From Verrucomicrobiales bacterium (GTDB taxonomy: Bacteria > Verrucomicrobiota > Verrucomicrobiia > Limisphaerales > J093), in the NCBI GenBank assembly GCA_015075445.1, contig JABTUJ010000009.1:1-64000 (forward strand): 64,000 bases of DNA, written 5' to 3'. Made by a program: the position numbers and the translations under genes. Position 1 is the stretch's first letter, and each line of letters opens with the position of its first letter. A model generated the notes under the pieces. The model saw only the letters and a list, made by a program, of their open reading frames with translations, was not told where the DNA came from and ran no database searches. Positions 59,959 to 64,000 of the stretch are shown piece after piece.

Positions 59959-60530
59959 TTCTCCGCCGATTGCGAACATAGGGGATCCAGCGGGAGGGGT
60001 TTCTCTGCCGATTGCGAACATAGGGGATTGGGGGAAGCCGAAGGTTCTCTCCTCCCACCAATTCCTGATGTTCGAAATCTGCGGAGGATCCAGCGGGAGG
60101 GGTTTCTCCGCCGATTGCGAACATAGGGGATTGGGGGAAGCCGGAGGTTCTCCTCCCACCAATTCCTGATGTTCGAAATCTGTGGAGGATCCAGCGAGGG
60201 TTTCCGCCGATTGCGAACATAGGGGATTGGGGAAGCTGGAGGTTCTTCCTCCCACCAATTCCTGATGTTCTGAAATCTGCGAGGATCCAGCGGAGGGTTC
60301 TCCGCCGATTGCGAACATAGGATTGGGGAAGCGATGTTCTCCTCCACCAATTCCTGATGTTCGAAATCTGCGGAGGATCCAGCGGGAGGGGTTTCTCTGC
60401 CGATTGCGAACATAGGGGATTGGGGGAAGCCGGAGGTTCTCTCCTCCCACCAATTCCTGATGTTCGAAATCTGCGGAGGATCCAGCGGGAGGGGTTTCTC
60501 CGCCGATTGTGAACATAGGGGATTGGGGGA
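59959..60530. repeat. Array of about 97-bp units built from a long imperfect palindrome
   Basis: The right arm CTCCGCCGATTGCGAACATA (variants) starts at 59961, 60003, 60106, 60201, 60299, 60395 and 60499. The left arm GATGTTCGAAATCTGCGGAG (variants) starts near 60067, 60168, 60264, 60356 and 60459. Units are therefore 95-104 bp, with one 42-bp short unit at the start. Left and right arms are inverted relative to each other, so each unit can form a long hairpin, and spacers carry GGAAGCCGGAGGTTCTC words. Small deletions break any long reading frame. Single copies occur at 45171-45247 and 36262-36289. Confidence 0.88.
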
Positions 60531-60614
60531 AGGGGAACTCCAGGCTGGCTGGTCGGAGGAATCCACTTCAGTGCTTGCGTATGGAGTCTGCTTGGGGCTG
60601 GCTCGAAGCCCCCT

Positions 60615-62267
60615 TCAGCGGGTCGGGTTTGAACGCAGTCGGCGGATGGCGTTGAGCGGATGGACGTCGAGGGCGTTGGGGTGGAGCCCACCGATCCGGT
60701 CGGGCCGGAAGAACATGAAGCCGCTGGAGAAGTACACCGGCGCCACGACGGCTTCCTCCGCGATCAGGAACCGTTCCGCCTGGGCGAGCAGATCCCGCCG
60801 GGCCGACGCGACGGCTTCGGCCTGCGCGGCCCGCAGCCACGCGTCGTACCGCGGGGACGCCCAGCCGGTGCGGTTGTTGCCGTTGCCGCTTCCGAAGAGT
60901 TCCAGGAACGTGTTGGGGTCGTTGTAATCCGCCACCCAACTGCTCTGGCTGAGGTCGTAGTCAAGCTGGCGCTGGGCAGCGATGAAGACCCGCTTCTCCC
61001 GGTTATCGAGCTCGATCCGCAGGCCCAACTCGGTTTCCCAGATGTGCTTGAGCTCGACGGCCACCTTGGCGTGTTCCTGGCCCGTGCCGCCTCCCGTGGT
61101 CCAGAACAGGTACCGCAAGGGGCGCAACCCGGCGCCCTGGGGATAGCCGGCTTCCGCCAGCAACCGCCGCCCCGCCGCCGGGTCGAAGCGAACATGGTCT
61201 CCCGCTTCGTAGTGGGCGGTGGCAGGCGGCACCAACCCGCCAGCGGGTTTCTCGCCTCCGCGCGTGATCCGCTCGACGATCCGCTGGCGGTCGATGGTCA
61301 GCGACAACGCCCGTCGCACGCGCGGATCGTCCAGCGGAGCTCGGGTCGTGTTGCAGCGGATGAAGTAAACGGCCAGGAGATCGAAGGGATGGGCGTCAGG
61401 CCGCGCGCGCAACCGGTCCAGCAACTCGGCCGGAACCAGGCTCCGATCCCAAATCACGTCGGCCTGGCCGGTCTCGTAGAGGTTGAAGGCGGTCGCCGGG
61501 TTGCCGACGGTCAGCAGGTCCACCACCTCGAGCGCCGTTTGGGCGCGGTCCCAGTAATGCGGGTTCCGCCGGAGCCGCACCCGATCGTTCAGGCGCCAGA
61601 AATCGAGTTGATAGGGCCCGCTCACCGGGAGCGGTCGGGCCCGGATCCAATGGTCGCCGTGGGCTTCGATGGCCTGGCGGGGGACGACGGCCAGTGTGGG
61701 AAAGGCGCAGAGATCGAGGAAGAACGGCGTGGGATGTGTCAGCCGCACCTCGAGCCGGTGCGACCCCAGGGCACGCACGCCCAAGGCGTCCGGGTCCGGC
61801 AGCTTTCCCAGGTGGAAGGCCTCGGCGTTCTCGAGGAAGAAGAGCTGGCTGGCGTAGCCGGCGCCGGTGGCCGGGTCGAGGGCCCGACGCCACGAGTAAA
61901 GGACGTCCGCCGCGGTGATCGGCTCGCCGGTCGACCAGGTGGCGTTGGTGCGGATCTTAAAGGTGTAGGTGCGACCGTCCGGAGAGAGCGTCCAGGACTC
62001 GGCGAGTCCCGGGATGGGCGAGGCATCGACGGGGTGGTTGCGGGTGAGGCCTTCGAACAGGGGGAGGGTGACGCGCAGATCCTCGACGCTGAGCGCCAGC
62101 GCCGGATCGAGGCTTTCGGGCTCCGCGCCGTTGATGACGACGAGGTCGGCGGGCGGCAAGGACGGGCTGCAGGCCGTGAGCAGCGCTCCGGCGGCGAGGC
62201 CTAGCGCCGCCCGCGGCACACACCAACCCTCCGGCCAGCGACCGAAGGTGCGCCGCCCGCGGCTCAT
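60615..62267 (-). CDS. Oligopeptide ABC transporter substrate-binding lipoprotein
   Basis: 550 aa from the ATG at 62267. Lipoprotein signal: positively charged start, hydrophobic run and lipobox ALLTAC near residue 33. SBP family 5 features: VINGAEPESLDPALALSVED, LFEGLTRNHP, PGLAESWTLSPDGRTYTFKI, RTNATWSTGEPITAADVLYS, VSGPYQLDFWRLNDRVRL and YFIRCNTTRAPLDDPRVRRA. Closest in pattern to OppA/MppA-type peptide binders. No permease or ATPase genes are adjacent. The frame is open above 62267, but the lipobox and domain fix this start. Confidence 0.9.
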   Translation of the reverse strand: MSRGRRTFGRWPEGWCVPRAALGLAAGALLTACSPSLPPADLVVINGAEPESLDPALALSVEDLRVTLPLFEGLTRNHPVDASPIPGLAESWTLSPDGRTYTFKIRTNATWSTGEPITAADVLYSWRRALDPATGAGYASQLFFLENAEAFHLGKLPDPDALGVRALGSHRLEVRLTHPTPFFLDLCAFPTLAVVPRQAIEAHGDHWIRARPLPVSGPYQLDFWRLNDRVRLRRNPHYWDRAQTALEVVDLLTVGNPATAFNLYETGQADVIWDRSLVPAELLDRLRARPDAHPFDLLAVYFIRCNTTRAPLDDPRVRRALSLTIDRQRIVERITRGGEKPAGGLVPPATAHYEAGDHVRFDPAAGRRLLAEAGYPQGAGLRPLRYLFWTTGGGTGQEHAKVAVELKHIWETELGLRIELDNREKRVFIAAQRQLDYDLSQSSWVADYNDPNTFLELFGSGNGNNRTGWASPRYDAWLRAAQAEAVASARRDLLAQAERFLIAEEAVVAPVYFSSGFMFFRPDRIGGLHPNALDVHPLNAIRRLRSNPTR

Positions 62268-62280
62268 CCGGAGGACGGGA

Positions 62281-62745
62281 CTATTCGGTCGGACCTGGGG
62301 CCGGGGCGGGCTGCGGAGTCGGAACGGTGAGCTCGGCAGCAGGGTTTGCCTCGACGGGAAGGACATTGGTGCCTGCGGCCGGCGGAGAGGCGGCATCGAC
62401 GGGCTGCGTCACCACGTTGGTCATGGCCAGCGGGGGGGTGACAGCGGCGGCGGGCGTCTGGCCGCCGAGCTGATCCACGATGCCACGGTTCAATGAGCGA
62501 TGTTGGTGGTTGCGCAGGACCGAGAGCCCGAGGGACAGGATGAGGAACGCCGCGGCGGCGTACTTGGTCCACTGACTCAGCACCGTGCCGGAACCCGCGC
62601 CGAACAGCGCGTCGGCGGTAGCGCCGCCGAACGCCATGCCGAGGCCGGCCTCCTTTTTCGGCAACTGCACCAGCACCATGAGGATGAGGAGCAGGCTGTT
62701 GAGGACCAGCACCAGCGTGAGCAAGCCAATGATCAGGGAAAGCAT
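62281..62745 (-). CDS. secG: Protein translocase subunit SecG
   Basis: 154 aa. Two membrane helices (residues 2-26 and about 58-77) separated by the SecG loop VLVQLPKKEAGLGMAFGGAT and FGAGSGTVLSQWTKYAA. The C-terminal 70 residues are an Ala/Pro-rich tail, longer than in model SecG. Part of the SecYEG channel. It follows tpiA by 22 bp, the common pgk-tpiA-secG arrangement. Confidence 0.93.
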   Translation of the reverse strand: MLSLIIGLLTLVLVLNSLLLILMVLVQLPKKEAGLGMAFGGATADALFGAGSGTVLSQWTKYAAAAFLILSLGLSVLRNHQHRSLNRGIVDQLGGQTPAAAVTPPLAMTNVVTQPVDAASPPAAGTNVLPVEANPAAELTVPTPQPAPAPGPTE

Positions 62746-62767
62746 GGGAGAGGGCCGGGAAAGCGGT

Positions 62768-63532
62768 TCAAATGGACTGCTTGACGATTTCGCTGAAGCT
62801 GCGGACTTCGAGCGAGGCGCCCCCCACCAGCGCGCCGTCCACGTCCGGCAGGCTCATCAGCTCGCGCACGTTGTTGGGCTTCACGCTGCCTCCGTACTGG
62901 ATGCGCACGCGTTTGGCCGTGGCTTCGCCGACGATCCCGACGAGGGTTTGGCGGATGAAGGCGTGGGCGCTCTGGGCCTGCTCGGCGGTGGCAGTGAGCC
63001 CCGTGCCGATGGCCCACACCGGTTCGTAGGCGATGATCGTCTCCTCGACCTGCTCGGTGCTCAGCCCGGCGAGACTGCCGCGCAGTTGTGTCTCGAGCAC
63101 CCGCTCGGTCTGGTTCGCCTTCCGTTCCTCGAGCAGTTCGCCGATGCACACGATTGGTTTGAGCGACGCCGCGTGGGCGGCCAGCGCTTTCTTCGCGATG
63201 AGCGCGCTGGACTCCTGCTGGAACTGGCGCCGCTCGGAGTGCCCCAGAATCACGTAACGGACCGAGAACTCCTTGAGCATCGCCGCGCAGATCTCGCCGG
63301 TGTACGCCCCGAAGTTGTGCTCGCTCATGTTCTGCGCCCCGAGGCGGATGTTCGAATCCAGGATCGCCTTCGACACCTCGCTCAGCGCCGTGAAAGGCGG
63401 GGCCACGACCAGATCGATCTCCTTCACGTTCGCCAACTCACGCTTGAGCCCGTTCACCAGGTCCAGCGCTTCGCCGACGGTTTTGTTCATCTTCCAGTTG
63501 CCGGCGATGATCAGTTTGCGGTCTTTGTTCAT
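62768..63532 (-). CDS. tpiA: Triose-phosphate isomerase
   Basis: 254 aa. Interconverts dihydroxyacetone phosphate and glyceraldehyde 3-phosphate. Active-site residues are in order: AGNWKMNKT (Asn/Lys), LGHSERRQ (His), AYEPVWAIGTG (Glu) and the phosphate loop IQYGGSVKPNN with GALVGGASL. Second gene of the pgk-tpiA-secG operon. Confidence 0.97.
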   Translation of the reverse strand: MNKDRKLIIAGNWKMNKTVGEALDLVNGLKRELANVKEIDLVVAPPFTALSEVSKAILDSNIRLGAQNMSEHNFGAYTGEICAAMLKEFSVRYVILGHSERRQFQQESSALIAKKALAAHAASLKPIVCIGELLEERKANQTERVLETQLRGSLAGLSTEQVEETIIAYEPVWAIGTGLTATAEQAQSAHAFIRQTLVGIVGEATAKRVRIQYGGSVKPNNVRELMSLPDVDGALVGGASLEVRSFSEIVKQSI

Positions 63533-63577
63533 GGTCAGTCTGTCTGCTCGCTGCAGGAAAGCTCCGTGGCCAGCCGT

Positions 63578-64000
63578 TTAATGGGAACAGGCGCAACCGC
63601 CCGCCTCGCTCAGCGCCGCCACCCCCGGCAGCACCTTGCCTTCGAGGAACTCGAGGCTCGCGCCCCCGCCCGTCGAGACGTGCGTGACCTGCTTGTCGGC
63701 CCCGAACTTCTTCGCTGCCGTGGCGGTATCGCCGCCGCCGATCACGGTGGTGGCGCCCCGGCGGGTGGCCTCGATGATGGCGTCCGCCATGGCCTGGGTG
63801 GCGCCGGCGAAGGCCGGGAATTCGAACACGCCTGGGGGACCATTCCAGATGATGGTCTTGGCGCGGCGGATGGCGGCCACAAACAACGCGGTGGACTTCG
63901 GGCCCACATCCAGGCCAAGCCAGCCGTCCGCGATGCCCGAGGCGTCATCGGCAGCCTTCACCTGTGCGTCCACGGCGAACCGGTCGCCACACACGTAGTC
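63578..64000 (-). CDS. pgk: Phosphoglycerate kinase, C-terminal part (cut by window edge)
   Basis: The last 140 residues of the protein, open through the right edge. ADGWLGLDVGPKST, IIWNGPPGVFEFPAFAGATQ (nucleotide-binding domain), TVIGGGDTATAAKKFG and HVSTGGGASLEFLEGKVLPG are PGK signatures. Makes ATP from 1,3-bisphosphoglycerate. The C-terminus is slightly extended with GGCACSH. Followed by tpiA after 45 bp. Confidence 0.95.
   Translation of the reverse strand, partial: DYVCGDRFAVDAQVKAADDASGIADGWLGLDVGPKSTALFVAAIRRAKTIIWNGPPGVFEFPAFAGATQAMADAIIEATRRGATTVIGGGDTATAAKKFGADKQVTHVSTGGGASLEFLEGKVLPGVAALSEAGGCACSH

Noticed and set aside
59959..60530. CRISPR array
   Set aside because: Units are about 97 bp of which nearly all is repeated, there are no unique spacers of uniform length, and no cas genes are present.
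59905..60691. Repetitive protein-coding frames across the palindromic array
   Set aside because: Open frames exist in several phases only because the unit lacks stops; indels between units change phase, and the flavodoxin-like gene has its own start at 59894.

Overview
The window is GC-rich bacterial chromosome, most likely Verrucomicrobiota (less likely a related PVC lineage). The lineage rests on gene content: a GH106-type giant glycosidase with a Na+/solute symporter, a sulfatase-modifying-factor-fold protein next to a DUF1080 protein, paired Gfo/Idh/MocA dehydrogenases, an N,N-dimethylformamidase-beta-like protein and abundant palindromic dispersed repeats. No rRNA is present to confirm it.

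Layout. 1-5.5 kb: symporter plus GH106-like glycosidase operon (minus strand). 6.1-10.3 kb: a tightly packed minus-strand cofactor operon, nadC-birA-coaX-aroK-queG, with start/stop overlaps. 10.3-11.7 kb: scar region with a DUF932 remnant, an intact vapBC-like toxin-antitoxin pair and a drmC remnant. 11.7-32.9 kb: a genomic island bounded by a 58-bp direct repeat (57/58 identical) made of the 3' end of the tmRNA gene plus its trailing hairpin. The intact ssrA (32859-33210, minus) sits at the right end. The island carries a complete class 1 DISARM anti-phage system in canonical order on the minus strand (drmD, drmMI, drmA, drmB, drmC). On the left are a DUF932 gene and a membrane-anchored Mrr-like nuclease. 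Between drmMI and drmA lies a cluster of small toxin-antitoxin-like genes (DUF6883, DUF4926 x3, UPF0175, Panacea plus a PemK-like partner, and a two-gene unit whose first gene has an in-frame amber codon). No integrase was found in the island.

33.2-38.2 kb: two Gfo/Idh dehydrogenases, a CPBP protease, a PIG-L deacetylase with an N-terminal heptapeptide repeat, and argF (all minus). 38.4-50 kb: an unknown gene, a YdjC/ChbG-like deacetylase, an SGNH hydrolase, a UvrA-family ABC ATPase with an in-frame heptapeptide expansion, a dimethylformamidase-like protein, and the SUMF1-fold/DUF1080 pair. 50.1-55.8 kb: tRNA-Arg(TCG) followed by an hsdM scrap, a secreted two-HMA metal-binding protein, aat, fabI, and hemE-hemN. 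55.8-59.3 kb: an intact 3450-bp IS66-family element with imperfect inverted repeats and an 8-bp target duplication, carrying a DUF4338 (DruA-like) passenger gene; it is inserted just upstream of hemE. 59.3-64 kb: a flavodoxin-like gene, an array of about 97-bp palindromic repeats, an oligopeptide-binding lipoprotein, and the secG-tpiA-pgk glycolytic operon, with pgk cut by the window edge.

The most interesting part is the ssrA-integrated DISARM island: its internal toxin-antitoxin cluster, the decayed DISARM-like twin just outside its left repeat, and the dispersed palindromic repeats found in frame inside drmMI and drmD.
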